From Lachnospiraceae bacterium MD335 (GTDB lineage Bacteria > Bacillota > Clostridia > Lachnospirales > Lachnospiraceae): a stretch of 64,000 nt of DNA. Below, piece by piece: positions 1 through 8,810 of the stretch. The notes below the pieces were generated by a model that did no database searches, was not told the DNA's origin, and worked only from the letters and a program-made list of their open reading frames with translations. Within the stretch, counting starts at the first letter, position 1. Each line of letters begins with the position of its first letter. The DNA is taken from contig KE159629.1 in assembly GCA_000403335.2 (NCBI GenBank), forward strand, positions 693,736 to 757,735. Reading direction: 5' to 3'. The translations under genes were made by a program, and so were the position numbers.

Positions 1-95
1 CGTATTGCGGTGGTCTGTTTGTGGTACTTATTTTTCAACCTGTATAAAATTTTCAAAGTTCACAAATTTCTGCTTGACTTTTTATTTGCAGACTG
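1..95 (+). mobile_element. Right end of an IS110-family element (copy cut by window edge)
   Basis: The first 95 bases match, with a few substitutions, the sequence downstream of the complete IS110 transposase gene (about 47500-47594). Both stretches end with the same bases up to ACTG and then diverge completely. This marks the right boundary of a second copy of the same element. Its transposase gene lies outside the window. The last part carries TTGACT (73-78), a -35-like box pointing out of the element, as in the other copy. Confidence 0.8.
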
Positions 96-271
96 ATTTT
101 ATAATATCACGAGAAACACCATATTCAAGAAACACTCCGCTGAAATGTTAAACGCTGCATCGGATTTATGCAGAAATAACTTCCCGTTTGTTGCATTCAG
201 TTTAGCATATTTATAGAATATCTACAAGATTCCGTGTGTGAAAAAGCAAAAAGAATGAATTCTTCATTTGA

Positions 272-547
272 CAATGTGGCAAAGAGCTTATGACACAAGA
301 CGAGATCGCCGTTATAGACGGGGGCAAGTGCATTTTACAGGTGCGCGGTGTGCGCCCGTTCTTTTCGGATAAATTTGACATCACAAAGCACCCGAAATAC
401 AAGTACCTTTCCGACGCAGACCCGAAAAACGCCTTTGACATGGAAAAGCACATCAAACGCCGCTCCGTCATTGTGAAGCCGGAGAAAGAATTTGACTACT
501 ACAAGATTGACGGGGCAGATTTACAGGAGGACACAGAGAATGAATAG
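272..547 (+). pseudogene. VirD4/TraG-type coupling protein, C-terminal remnant
   Basis: The open frame begins right after a stop at 269-271 and reads about 91 residues. From the ATG at 290 it contains DEIAVIDGGKCILQVRGVRP and a KYLSDADPKNAFDMEKH stretch. These match my memory of the C-terminal end of the VirD4/TraG coupling ATPases of Firmicutes conjugative transposons. The Walker A and B domains, several hundred residues, are missing; the IS110 end lies just upstream and probably marks the deletion. The fragment cannot act as an ATPase. The downstream small gene overlaps its stop, as in an intact transfer operon. Confidence 0.7.
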
Positions 548-707
548 ACGTATCAAGAAAAAAGTCGCTATCCGCAAATGCGAGAAATCATGTGATACAA
601 TGCTGAAAATTTGGCGTGAAGCCAAAGTAGAGGAAGAATTTTTACAGGCAAAGAAAAATATGTATGCCCGCAGGATTGCGATAATTCGAAAAGGCGGGCT
701 GAAATAA
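540..707 (+). CDS. Small basic protein of a conjugative-element operon
   Basis: A 55-residue ORF starting at ATG 540, which overlaps the stop of the VirD4 remnant. GGAGG at 526-530 precedes it. It is Lys/Arg-rich (starts MNRRIKKKVAIRK) and predicted helical, with no membrane segment. I do not recognise the family. A longer reading from 492 would bury the ribosome binding site inside the gene, so 540 is preferred. The frame continues open after its stop (see next entry), so it may itself be a shortened gene. Confidence 0.5.
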   Translation: MNRRIKKKVAIRKCEKSCDTMLKIWREAKVEEEFLQAKKNMYARRIAIIRKGGLK

Positions 708-944
708 CCGCCGATAAAAGATTATTCCTGTCGGGAATGGACGCAGGAAGATGTAGACGCTCTTTATACGGAATGGCAGGAACAACTTGAATTGATGAAA
801 CAGCGGTATCAATTTACGAAGTCTATTCCATACTCTATTGACGGAGTAATTTCTGGTGTGTTTGGTCTAGAATCTAATGACCCACCTGTATCTGCTCTTG
901 GTTCTACTATCATTACTTTGCCAAACGGCTCTATGACCGTTTAA
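708..944 (+). pseudogene. Open frame without a start, transfer-gene remnant
   Basis: Immediately after the stop at 705-707 the same frame stays open for 78 codons. It contains DYSCREWTQEDVDALYTEWQ (from about 720), which looks like real protein sequence, and ends with LPNGSMTV before TAA. There is no ribosome binding site or start codon near its beginning. The likeliest explanation is a conjugative-element gene broken by a point stop or a deletion. The family is not recognised. Confidence 0.35.
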
Positions 945-1049
945 GGTCACGGCTTATGCAGGCTGTCCTATTATATTTTACTGTTCACCTTTCTTCTTGG
1001 ATATATCTACACTGTTCTATCAGTTAGCTAAAATAATTCATATTATCTG

Positions 1050-1078
1050 TTGAAAGGTTCGCATAGAAATGTTATAAT
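1050..1078 (+). promoter_or_regulatory. Sigma-A promoter of the MerR-ABC operon
   Basis: TTGAAA (1050-1055), 17-bp spacer, TATAAT (1073-1078). It lies 68 bp before the MerR start. The motif ACCCTACA follows directly (1081-1088) and ACCCTACACTTTG recurs after the merR stop (about 1890), which could be a regulator-linked element. Confidence 0.75.
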
Positions 1079-1146
1079 GAACCCTACATTTTAACACTAG
1101 ACTTTTCGGCTATGGTATATTTTAGGGAACATGGAGGTGAGAAGCA

Positions 1147-1890
1147 ATGAATACTTATAAAACAGCGGAAGTTGCTGCTATAATCGGAATACACCCTAAT
1201 ACAGTACGGTTATACGAAAAACTGAATTTGATACCTAAACCGGAGCGTCTACCAAATGGTTATCGTGTATTTACAGAGTTTCATGTAAAGCAATGTAAAC
1301 TAATACGTCTTGCATTTCAGATAGAGGTATTACAAAACGGGCTACGAAAGAAAATCGCACAAATGCTTACGGTATCGGCAACAGGAGATTTTGATACTGC
1401 AATTACAATTACCAAAGAATACCTAAAACAGATTAAGCAGGAACGCCAGAACGCAGAAGAAGCAATTGAAATTGTGAAAGATATTTTATCCAGTGAAGTT
1501 CGTGAAAGCTCAACACAGCTAAAAAGAAAAGATGTATCAGAGCTACTCGATATTTCTATGGACACATTACGAAATTGGGAAATGAATGGTCTACTTACTG
1601 TAAAGCGAAAAGATAATGGGTATCGTGTCTATACTGATGAAGATATACAACGCCTAAAAATTATTCGCTCATTAAGATGTGCTAATTATTCCTTACAAGC
1701 AATCTTGCGGCTATTACAGCAACTATCAAAAAATCCCAATACGAATATTCGCATTGTCTTAAATACTCCAAAACAAACTGATGACATTATTTCAGTTTGT
1801 GACCGGCTTATCATTTCGCTTTTAGCGGCAGAAAAAAATGCAAATGCCCTTTCCTCTATGTTGCATGATATGAAAGAAAAATTTTCTTAA
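1147..1890 (+). CDS. MerR-family regulator with two HTH domains
   Basis: 247 residues, start preceded by GGAGGTG (1134-1140). Residues 1-70 form a MerR DNA-binding domain (TAEVAAIIGIHPNTVRLYEK, then NGYRVFTE). Residues about 122-195 form a second one (KDVSELLDISMDTLRNWE, NGYRVYTDED). A helical linker lies between and a helical C-terminus follows. MerR proteins usually have one such domain and an effector region; the tandem form is a known variant beside ABC exporters. It lies 71 bp upstream of the exporter genes on the same strand and most likely controls them, probably in response to a toxic compound; the ligand cannot be told. Confidence 0.85.
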   Translation: MNTYKTAEVAAIIGIHPNTVRLYEKLNLIPKPERLPNGYRVFTEFHVKQCKLIRLAFQIEVLQNGLRKKIAQMLTVSATGDFDTAITITKEYLKQIKQERQNAEEAIEIVKDILSSEVRESSTQLKRKDVSELLDISMDTLRNWEMNGLLTVKRKDNGYRVYTDEDIQRLKIIRSLRCANYSLQAILRLLQQLSKNPNTNIRIVLNTPKQTDDIISVCDRLIISLLAAEKNANALSSMLHDMKEKFS

Positions 1891-1902
1891 CCCTACACTT
1901 TG

Positions 1903-1931
1903 CCACCAATGTTTTCATTGGTGGTATTCTT
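1903..1931 (+). terminator. Hairpin between merR and the ABC genes
   Basis: CCACCAATG (1903-1911) and CATTGGTGG (1916-1924) pair perfectly around TTTT and are followed by TATTCTTATTT. The T-tract is weak, so it may be a partial terminator or attenuator that lowers exporter expression relative to the regulator. Confidence 0.6.
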
Positions 1932-1961
1932 ATTTCACGAAAACAAAAAGGAGGACTTATC

Positions 1962-2687
1962 ATGCAGACTGTAATCAATGTGGAGCAGTTGTCAAAATCC
2001 TACGGCAATCTGCTTGCGGTAGACAAACTTAGTCTATCTGTAAAATGTGGGACTGTTTACGGGCTTCTTGGCGCAAACGGAGCGGGAAAAAGCACAACGA
2101 TTGAATGTATCTTAGGCACAAAAAATGCCGACAGCGGAACAGTATCAGTCTTGGGGTGCGACCCCAAAAAAGACAGACACCGCCTGTTTCAGAACGTCGG
2201 CGTTCAGTTTCAGGAGGGCGATTATCAACCGGAAATTAAAGTTTCAGAACTATGTGAAGAAACCGCTTGTCTTTATGAAGCGCCTGCTGACTGGAAAAAA
2301 CTTTGTGAACAATTTGGAATAGGAGGTAAGACTGCTCACGCGGTAAAGAGTTTGTCCGGCGGGGAGCGTCAACGCTTATTTATCGTGCTTGCCTTAATCC
2401 CAAACCCGGAATTAGTATTCCTTGATGAATTGACTACCGGGCTTGACGCAAAAGCTCGGCGTGATGTTTGGAAAATATTATCTGAATTAAAAAGCAAGGG
2501 ATTGACTATCTTTTTAACTTCTCACTTTATGGACGAAGTGGAGACCCTATGTGATGAAATCTGTATTTTGAGAAATGGAAAAGCCGTATTTTTCGGAACT
2601 GTTGAACAGGCAAAGGAAGCCAGTAAGTGCGAAAACTTTGAGGACGCTTATCTTATACTTTCCGGCGAGGAGGTGGAGAAAGAATGA
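1962..2687 (+). CDS. ABC transporter ATP-binding protein
   Basis: 241 residues, GGAGG at 1951-1955. Walker A GANGAGKST (about residues 36-44), signature LSGGERQR, Walker B LVFLDELTTGLD, and the switch His in LTSHFMDE are all present, so it should hydrolyse ATP. It is the DrrA/CcmA-like type that energises an ABC-2 membrane partner. It overlaps the downstream permease gene by 4 bp (ATGA), a translational-coupling arrangement. Drug or peptide export is the usual role of such pairs beside MerR regulators; the substrate is unknown. Confidence 0.9.
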   Translation: MQTVINVEQLSKSYGNLLAVDKLSLSVKCGTVYGLLGANGAGKSTTIECILGTKNADSGTVSVLGCDPKKDRHRLFQNVGVQFQEGDYQPEIKVSELCEETACLYEAPADWKKLCEQFGIGGKTAHAVKSLSGGERQRLFIVLALIPNPELVFLDELTTGLDAKARRDVWKILSELKSKGLTIFLTSHFMDEVETLCDEICILRNGKAVFFGTVEQAKEASKCENFEDAYLILSGEEVEKE

Positions 2688-3427
2688 AATCATTTAGAAT
2701 ACTCTTAAAAAACGAATTGAAATTGAACATCAGAAACATGAATATGGTCATTTTCGCTGTCATTATGCCATTGATTGTTTTGATTATTCTAGGCTTCATT
2801 TACGGAACAAAACCAGCCGCAGACGGAGCAGCATATACTTTTATGGAACTGTCCTTTGGCGCACTATGCTGCATCTCCATTTGTGCGGGTGGGCTGATGG
2901 GCTTACCCCTTGTCGTATCAGAATATCGGGAACGAAAAATTTTGAAACGCTTTCAAGTTACCCCTATTAGTCCGGCAAAATTACTTTTGATAGAATTTTT
3001 GATTTACGTTATCTATTGCATTGTGTCAATGCTTACCCTGTTCCTTGCCGCCATGCTGTTTTGGAAAATAAAAATACATGGTTCTTTCCTCTTGTTTTTG
3101 GGAAGTTGGCTTTTAACTATGGTATCGACTTTGAGTATAGGATTGTTAGTTGGGGGGATTGCGAAAAACATGAAAAGCGCAAGTGTGATTGCCTGTATTC
3201 TGTATTTCCCCATGCTGATGTTTTCGGGAGCGACACTTCCCTTTGAGGTTATGCCTATTATTATGCAGAAGATTATTAGTGTCTTGCCATTGACACAGGG
3301 TATGCAGCTAATGAAAGCAGCATTTCTTGGAATACCGCTTGAAAACGCATTGCTTCCAGTTATTATCATGAGTGCTGTCACTCTAATTTGTTTTGGTATC
3401 TCTATCAAATGTTTCAAGTGGGAATAA
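2684..3427 (+). CDS. ABC-2 type membrane permease
   Basis: 247 residues with about six hydrophobic segments: about 20-42, 55-80, 105-130, 137-160, 168-190 and 222-240. The order and the loop REYRERKILKRFQVTPISP fit the ABC-2 exporter permease family. It starts inside the last codons of the ATPase gene and is the last gene of the operon. Downstream lies debris of IS66 and IS30 on the opposite strand, so the operon ends at a rearrangement point. Confidence 0.88.
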   Translation: MKSFRILLKNELKLNIRNMNMVIFAVIMPLIVLIILGFIYGTKPAADGAAYTFMELSFGALCCISICAGGLMGLPLVVSEYRERKILKRFQVTPISPAKLLLIEFLIYVIYCIVSMLTLFLAAMLFWKIKIHGSFLLFLGSWLLTMVSTLSIGLLVGGIAKNMKSASVIACILYFPMLMFSGATLPFEVMPIIMQKIISVLPLTQGMQLMKAAFLGIPLENALLPVIIMSAVTLICFGISIKCFKWE

Positions 3428-3544
3428 TTCTCCAGAGGGGTTCCCATGCATCTGGGTGCTTTCTGCGGCTGGCGTTTCTGACAATACTGCATCACTTCCT
3501 GATGGGATAAAACAGGGAAAAATTTTCTCTGTTTTTCACAAATA

Positions 3545-3780
3545 TCAACATACCTTCCCAGAAGAAACCTCCTTTATCTTCGGCTCAAGCGGATTGAGTC
3601 CGAGCATTAGATAACGGAACTGTTCTTCCGTAAGTTCTGCCGCCTGTGCTGTAGTGCGCGGCCAAGAAAAGGAACCAGCCTCATGACGCATATACAGGAG
3701 GCAAAAACCGTACCCATCCAGAGCAATCCTTTGATTCGGTCAGACCTGCGCCCGCAGAAAAGAAAAAGTGTCCCTCTCCA
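3545..3780 (-). pseudogene. IS66 TnpB-type protein, C-terminal remnant with frameshift
   Basis: On the minus strand one frame reads LFLFCGRRSDRIKGLLW. A second frame, shifted by one, continues GYGFCLLYMRHEAGSFSWPR and then AELTEEQFRYLMLGLNPLEP. Joined together they match the C-terminal half of the IS66 accessory protein TnpB. A one-base frameshift near 3735 breaks it and the N-terminus is missing. At about 3781 it abuts the IS30 remnant, so one element was inserted into or recombined with the other. Confidence 0.75.
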
Positions 3781-4211
3781 GGGATAAATGATATACTGTT
3801 TAAGATACTGTGGATTGGTTTTCTAATCCTGCCACACAGATGGTTGACACCCTGTCTAAAAGCCACCAGGGTAGTGCGGTAATCCATCTGTGCATCTTTT
3901 GGGCAGTACTGGTATTTGTCAAAACGGCAGTGGGACCAGTTGGAGCAGCGGAAAGGACTGTACTTCGGACAGTCAGAGGTACACTGGCGGTCAAAGGGGC
4001 ATTTGCGGTAGTTGCTGCACTCCAGGGGTATCTTACATTTATGTGTAAGAGAGCGGTGGAGTTTGATCTCCTTGCCGACAGTAGATTTATCTTTGCCAAT
4101 GGTCTGTGCAATAGCTGTTTTTGTAGAACCATTGATGATCCCGGTAAGGATGATGCGTCTTTCTACGAGAGTCAGATGGGAAAAAGCATTCGTATTATTA
4201 GTATTATTCAT
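3781..4211 (-). pseudogene. IS30-family transposase, N-terminal remnant
   Basis: The first about 140 residues resemble the N-terminal part of IS30-type transposases: HLTLVERRIILTGI, then an HTH region KTAIAQTIGKDKSTVGKEI, then a Cys-rich segment (CSNYRKCPFDRQC, CRFDKYQYC). The DDE catalytic domain is absent. The open frame runs on to 3681, but that tail is the IS66 remnant read in another frame. Not functional. Confidence 0.75.
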
Positions 4212-4382
4212 ATGCTGCCTGCCTTTCCGGCAACTGTCAGGCAGATAAAGTGTAAGACAAAATGCAGCATTTGAGCAAGCGGAAACGGTGAAAGACTAAA
4301 ATCCACTTCGCCCCTTTCAAAGTGGAAATAAACTTTTCACTTCAGTTATTAAAAAAGAATTGAAAAAGAATAAGAAAACTAC

Positions 4383-4411
4383 TTGACTTTATATATGGTA
4401 TTTGATATAAT
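4383..4411 (+). promoter_or_regulatory. Promoter of ssrA
   Basis: TTGACT (4383-4388), 17-bp spacer, TATAAT (4406-4411), 38 bp before the mature 5' end of tmRNA. It is a near-consensus sigma-A promoter, suitable for a strongly expressed stable RNA. Confidence 0.85.
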
Positions 4412-4449
4412 AACAAAACCTTTAGCAGCCTGACGGTGAAGATTGTCAA

Positions 4450-4793
4450 GGGGCAGTAAAGGTTTCGACAGGGAACTTGAAGATGGAGAAGCAGGCCGCA
4501 GGTATGCGTTAATTCCAAAATTAAAATTAAACGCTGAAGACAATTTAGCATTCGCAGCCTAATGGCTGCTGTCTGACCTGATGCACCTACACATCAGGAC
4601 CCAGGCATCGATTTTGTAGGAAACGACACATGCAAAGCTTTGCGCATGCGGGCGTATTATGAAGCTACTGACCGTTTAGGGGTGTTGGTTCGCCTATCCG
4701 GAAGGGAAACGGGCTTGCCCAAAACAGCCGACTAAGCTTGTAGAAGTACATGGGATGGTTTTTTGGACACGGGTTCGACTCCCGTCTGCTCCA
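4450..4793 (+). ncRNA. ssrA: Transfer-messenger RNA (tmRNA)
   Basis: It rescues stalled ribosomes by acting as tRNA-Ala and then mRNA for a degradation tag. The 5' end GGGGCAG (4450-4456) pairs with CTGCTCC (4786-4792); A4793 is the discriminator and CCA is not encoded. A TTCGACTC T-loop lies near 4773-4780. The tag frame runs from the resume codon GCG at 4506 to TAA at 4560-4562 and reads ALIPKLKLNAEDNLAFAA, ending in the hydrophobic residues recognised by Clp proteases. The gene is complete although mobile-element remnants lie on both sides; ssrA is a well-known integration target. Confidence 0.95.
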
Positions 4794-4795
4794 TT

Positions 4796-4843
4796 GAGAG
4801 AAATGCTTGAAAACGTTAATTTTTTGGGTATTTCTCTTTTTTA
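4796..4843 (+). terminator. Rho-independent terminator of ssrA
   Basis: AGAGAAAT (4797-4804) pairs with ATTTCTCT (4830-4837), followed by a run of Ts. It starts directly after the tmRNA 3' end. Confidence 0.75.
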
Positions 4844-4954
4844 TATTTGAGAAATAATGCATTTCAAACCATTTGAAATTTTTTTAAATCATTATAATTG
4901 GGGTCAAAAAAATTGTATATTAATTAGTTAGTGTAATGGTAATTTGGATATGAA

Positions 4955-6086
4955 TTATTTGTCATAAGATGATTGAGAAATATGAGCATTTTGAGAGCGA
5001 TCGATATTATTATAAAACAAAACGAGACTATGAAAAAGCGGAAAATCCGGACAGTTTTTACATTGTTTCTTTGAACGGCTATATAAACGGTAATAATTCT
5101 GTGTTGACGTTTTATAAATTAATTTCTGAAATGCTAAATATTCTCCCTGTCTACATACAAAGCGATCTGTTTCTTCCTCATAACAAAATCCTTTTTTCAT
5201 TGCATTGTTCTGATATTCACGGATAGCTGTATAACCTTGAACCCCTAATAACTCCAGCCCTCTGTGTACTGCTCCTATATCGTATCCGCCGTCTAATCCA
5301 ATTTCCTGATATTTACAAGGCTGTCCTTTTAAATGTTCCAGGATAATATCACTTTCCCTCCGGTTAGCAGGGTAGCAATCCACACCGGTAATAATTCCAT
5401 GACTGGTATCCACTGTCATCTCCGTCAGATAACCCAGCCCCTTTTTACGAGCCTGATGGATATAACCACACTCTGGATCTGTCCGGCTTTTTAAAGACTC
5501 TTTTTCTCTTTTTACATTTTCCGGTTCTTTATATCCAGGCATGGATGAAAGCTCTGCTTCCAGTTCTTCCATATATTTTACAGTGGATTGTCGGACTGTT
5601 TCAACTGCCTCATAGCGACTGTCCCAGGATACATTGGACGGAAGGAATGAAACCATCCGCAACACCGGTTTCACCCGATACGATCCCAAACTCTATACAC
5701 TTCAGTACGATCTCATTAAAAATTTCCCGGAATATGTCGGCCTCCTGAAAACGCCTTCTTCTATTCTGGCTAAATGTTGAATGGTCCGGTACTTTATGCA
5801 TGAGATCAATTCCGCAAAACCAGCGGTAAGCAAGGTTAAGAGATACTTCTTCCCCAAGTCTCCGTTCTGATTTGATCCCATAAAGATAACCAATCAGAAG
5901 CATTTTTATCAGAACAACGGGATCAATCGATTTTCTGCCAACAGGAGAATAATAGGGAGCCGCCTTTTCGTATATGAAATCAAAATTTACACAGTTTTTA
6001 ATCCGTCTCAGAAGATGATTCTCTGGAATCATAGAATCTATGTCAAGGATTACCATCTGGATTTGTCCGCTTTGTTTTCCCATCAT
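4955..6086 (-). pseudogene. IS1182/IS5-type transposase, frameshifted and truncated
   Basis: The N-terminal part (6086 down to about 5650) begins MMGKQSGQIQMVILDIDSMI with GGAGGTC upstream and contains GRKSIDPVVLIKMLLIGYLY and PDHSTFSQNRRRRF. The C-terminal part continues in another frame from about 5640 (NVSWDSRYEAVETVRQS) and holds DTSHGIITGVD and GLDGGYDIG. Together they match an IS1182-like DDE transposase. The frameshift falls after VADGFIPS, and the protein ends early after a CKNCP motif. Non-functional. Confidence 0.8.
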
Positions 6087-6228
6087 AAAAAATGACCTCC
6101 TGCAATTGGTATAATAAGTATACCATACAGAAAGCCATTTTTCTTTAGTTTGTCAACAAGTCCAAAGTTTCACACTCTCCTCTTAAAAAATTTCATTATT
6201 ATACCTCTATTCTAAAACAGCATTTCAA

Positions 6229-6900
6229 CTATATAATTTTGTGTTCTGTTATTAATTTGTAAAACACTTTTCCTTCGCCAGTTATATGTCCTCGTTCAGT
6301 TTTTACTTTTCCAGATATGGCATTTTTTGAGGTTTGTCTTACATAACCATCGTGGAAAACTACCAGTCCTAAACTTTGCAACCTTAACATACTTGCAAAT
6401 GGAGGATGACTATCCTCGGTATATTTATATATTTTATAAATTTCTTTCAAATTTTCTATGTCATACAATGTAATTTGGCTCAATATATCCGTATAAAGCA
6501 TTAATTCATTCCATTCAATTTTTTTATAAATATATGCAATATACAAATTTCCAAAATACTTACTTTTTTCTAAATCCGTCCAACTATTTATTTTAACTAA
6601 AATATAATTTACTTCTTTTTCAAGTTGTTCCTTATCTGATTTGAGTTGATCTAAATGGATTTTAATGTCTCCTGGTGTAGCCACACCAGAATTTACAGTA
6701 TTAATAAATTGTTCAATCATTTTTAACTGGTATGTACTTCGAATGCCAACAATCCCTTTTGCAAGAGTTGCAATTATTTTAATCTTCGGTATAGGAAGCA
6801 GCGCACCAAGCTTTATAAAAGTATTCAGTTTATCTTCTGCCAACTCCATAAATATATCTGCGACATCTTCTTTCACTTCAATCAATTCATTAGTACCCAT
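6229..6900 (-). CDS. Hypothetical protein, 223 aa
   Basis: Not recognised with confidence. Residues about 25-52 are hydrophobic (TFIKLGALLPIPKIKIIATL, amphipathic or a short membrane segment). A charged helical middle follows (about 75-105). The last 50 residues (SMLRLQSLGLVVFHDGYVRQ, then GHITGEGKVFYKL) resemble a winged-helix C-terminus seen in proteins of the DUF4393 type; that assignment is tentative. It is followed on the same strand by two short overlapping ORFs and lies between a broken transposase and a Uma2 gene. Confidence 0.5.
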   Translation of the reverse strand: MGTNELIEVKEDVADIFMELAEDKLNTFIKLGALLPIPKIKIIATLAKGIVGIRSTYQLKMIEQFINTVNSGVATPGDIKIHLDQLKSDKEQLEKEVNYILVKINSWTDLEKSKYFGNLYIAYIYKKIEWNELMLYTDILSQITLYDIENLKEIYKIYKYTEDSHPPFASMLRLQSLGLVVFHDGYVRQTSKNAISGKVKTERGHITGEGKVFYKLITEHKII

Positions 6901-6934
6901 TTTTTATCCTCACTTGAAAGCAACATTTTATTGC

Positions 6935-7111
6935 CTAAATCTTCTCAATAGTTATTGTAAATTTTTCTCCAGCCTGTGTTTGACGGTCAAGAATCTCATC
7001 TATTGCAGAACATATACCACTACTCAAAGAATCATCCTTTGTATCAAAACTCCAATCATTATTAGAATCATCATTACAGATCACAATACTTTCAATAATT
7101 TTCTTTTTCAT
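6935..7111 (-). CDS. Small acidic hypothetical protein, 58 aa
   Basis: ATG at 7111 with GGAGGAAAT right upstream; stop at 6935-6937. It begins MKKKIIESIVICND and ends GEKFTITIEKI. It overlaps the end of the upstream frame by 4 bp (ATGA, 7108-7111), so it is probably translated together with it. The family is not recognised. Confidence 0.5.
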   Translation of the reverse strand: MKKKIIESIVICNDDSNNDWSFDTKDDSLSSGICSAIDEILDRQTQAGEKFTITIEKI

Positions 7112-7452
7112 ATTTCCTCCGTTTTAATCTCATTCAAAGCACCTCTCAATTCCTTTGTGATCCGTTTCACTTCTTTTACTTCACCAAATCTTAACTGCTG
7201 GTATATCTTATCACCAATCACCACATATCTTTTACCTATAAAATGCATTCCACTTGTATCACCAAAGTAATTTACAATCTTATAGTCGATACTTATGTAA
7301 TACAACAGTTTAGATATTGGCTCAGACTTATTTTCTTCTGTTTCATATCCCTTATAGATGATAATTCCAATGGTGTCCTTATTGAAAAAATCTTTATCCT
7401 TTAATTTTATAGCAGACCCTTCATCGGTATATAGCCATCTTTGTTTTCCATC
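7108..7452 (-). pseudogene. Frame open after the Uma2 stop; start codon missing
   Basis: Directly after the Uma2 stop codon (7453-7455) the same frame stays open for 114 codons. It begins DGKQRWLYTDEGSAIKLK and ends GALNEIKTEEI. No ATG or GTG occurs near the beginning; the only usable start seen is TTG at 7305, which would give 65 residues and has no good ribosome binding site. It is either a C-terminal gene remnant fused behind uma2 or a gene with an unusual start. The sequence looks coding. Confidence 0.4.
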
Positions 7453-7986
7453 TTACTGTACTTTAATAGAAAAACCCTCATATATTCCAACTGGTATATC
7501 TTTATCAAAAGAATATTCTTCCATACTGTCTTTTTCAAAGTCATATATTGTTACAAGTTCTTTTTCAGGATCTACTACCCAATATTCTCTGACTCCTGCT
7601 GTCCGATACTTAAACAGCTTCTTATAATAATCCATCTGTTTACTGCTTGGTGAAACAATCTCAATAATCCAATCAGGAGCACCATGACACCCTTTGTCTG
7701 AAATCTTGTTCTTATCACAAATAACTGATATATCCGGTTCTACATAATTTGTGTCATTTTCATTAAGAAACACAGCGAATGGAGCTGGAAATACTTCACA
7801 TTCACCATGCTTACTTTGAATATAATTTCCAATTTCTCTATCAAAAAAATGCACTAATCTTTGATGCTTTGTATTTGGCGGAGCCATATAATATATTTTT
7901 CCATCAATCAATTCCGCCCTCTCTCCGTTTGGCAAAGCATAAATATCTTCTATTGTATAAACCTCTTCTTTCCTCAATACATCCAT
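7453..7986 (-). CDS. Uma2-family putative endonuclease
   Basis: About 177 residues. Start chosen at ATG 7986 because GGAGGTG lies 6 bp upstream; the ATG at 8001 would overlap that site. It shows the Uma2 (DUF820) PD-(D/E)XK core: YTIEDIYALPNGERAELIDG, ETD-like VEPDISVICDKN, then APDWIIEIVSPSS and the KYRTAGVREYWVVDP block with catalytic-type D, E and K. Members are widespread, often in many copies; the cellular role is unknown. A partial gene with the same C-terminal motifs lies at the right edge of the window. Confidence 0.85.
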   Translation of the reverse strand: MDVLRKEEVYTIEDIYALPNGERAELIDGKIYYMAPPNTKHQRLVHFFDREIGNYIQSKHGECEVFPAPFAVFLNENDTNYVEPDISVICDKNKISDKGCHGAPDWIIEIVSPSSKQMDYYKKLFKYRTAGVREYWVVDPEKELVTIYDFEKDSMEEYSFDKDIPVGIYEGFSIKVQ

Positions 7987-8071
7987 AACATTCACCTCCA
8001 CTCCTAATGCTATTATATCTTGTCATTTCTGATAATACAGTTAAATTCTTGAATATCTAATTTCATTGATT

Positions 8072-8159
8072 ACTTTTTATAAAGCAAATCCTTCAATTCC
8101 GTTGTAATATAATGGAGTTCATCAATTTTCCATCGTTGCCTCCCTAAATGAAATGAAAC
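8072..8159 (-). pseudogene. Short C-terminal gene scrap after fic
   Basis: In frame directly behind the Fic stop codon, about 28 codons are open and read GRQRWKIDELHYITTELKDL before a stop. The beginning recalls the DGKQRW start of the frame behind uma2. Probably the end of a lost gene; too short to assign. Confidence 0.25.
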
Positions 8160-8777
8160 TTAGATTTTATCCTTTAATTCTTCTGCCTTAAAGGTATTAT
8201 ATCCCTCATAATAATAGCTTACGTCAATACCTTTCATATATACTTCTCTATCATCTATCTGATCTGTTAATGCGTTCTTCAGTAAAAGCTTAATTTCTAC
8301 ATCCTTAATTGGGCTTCTTTCCATTGCAAGCAAGTAGTCTTCTTTGTCAACTCTGTTCCAGTCTACAACCAACTTTAATTCCTTTTTAAGAATCAAATCT
8401 AACCATATGCGTGTACTTCTTCCATTCCCCTCCCTAAAAGGATGCGCCACATTCATTTCCACATATTTTTCAATTATTTCATCAAATGTTGATTGAGGCA
8501 TATCATCAATATGCTTTAATGCAGTCTCCAGATACATTACAGGAGCAAATCTAAAGTTTCCTTTTGCAATATTTACTGTTCTTATTTTTCCAGCAAAATC
8601 ATATAACTCATCAAACAAAAATTTATGAATTTTAGCAAGTCCAGAAAATTTTCCAACTACAAAATCTTCAACAATGTTACTTTCATATAACTTAATGGCT
8701 TTAGTCTTGCTTATTCTCTCCTCTACTCTTGCAAGTTCTGCCGAGTCATTAATACCTAATTTATTTTCCAAAGCCAT
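8160..8777 (-). CDS. Fic-domain AMP-transferase-type protein
   Basis: 205 residues. It carries the Fic active-site motif HPFREGNGR (about residue 116-124) with catalytic His, so NMPylation of a target protein is likely. Start is ATG 8777 because GGAGGG sits 5 bp upstream; the ATG at 8789 overlaps that site. No clear (S/T)xxxE(G/N) inhibitory helix is obvious in the N-terminus. It lies just upstream of nothing else in its own operon but directly downstream of mazEF on the same strand (33 bp gap), so it may be co-transcribed with the toxin-antitoxin pair. The first 81 bp of this locus recur at 53279-53359. Confidence 0.85.
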   Translation of the reverse strand: MALENKLGINDSAELARVEERISKTKAIKLYESNIVEDFVVGKFSGLAKIHKFLFDELYDFAGKIRTVNIAKGNFRFAPVMYLETALKHIDDMPQSTFDEIIEKYVEMNVAHPFREGNGRSTRIWLDLILKKELKLVVDWNRVDKEDYLLAMERSPIKDVEIKLLLKNALTDQIDDREVYMKGIDVSYYYEGYNTFKAEELKDKI

Positions 8778-8810
8778 ATTACCCTCCATAAATCTATTAT
8801 TTCAACCGTT

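Noticed and set aside
3681-4211. One continuous 176-aa protein
   Set aside because: Only the first ~140 residues look like IS30; the tail is the IS66 TnpB remnant read in another frame.
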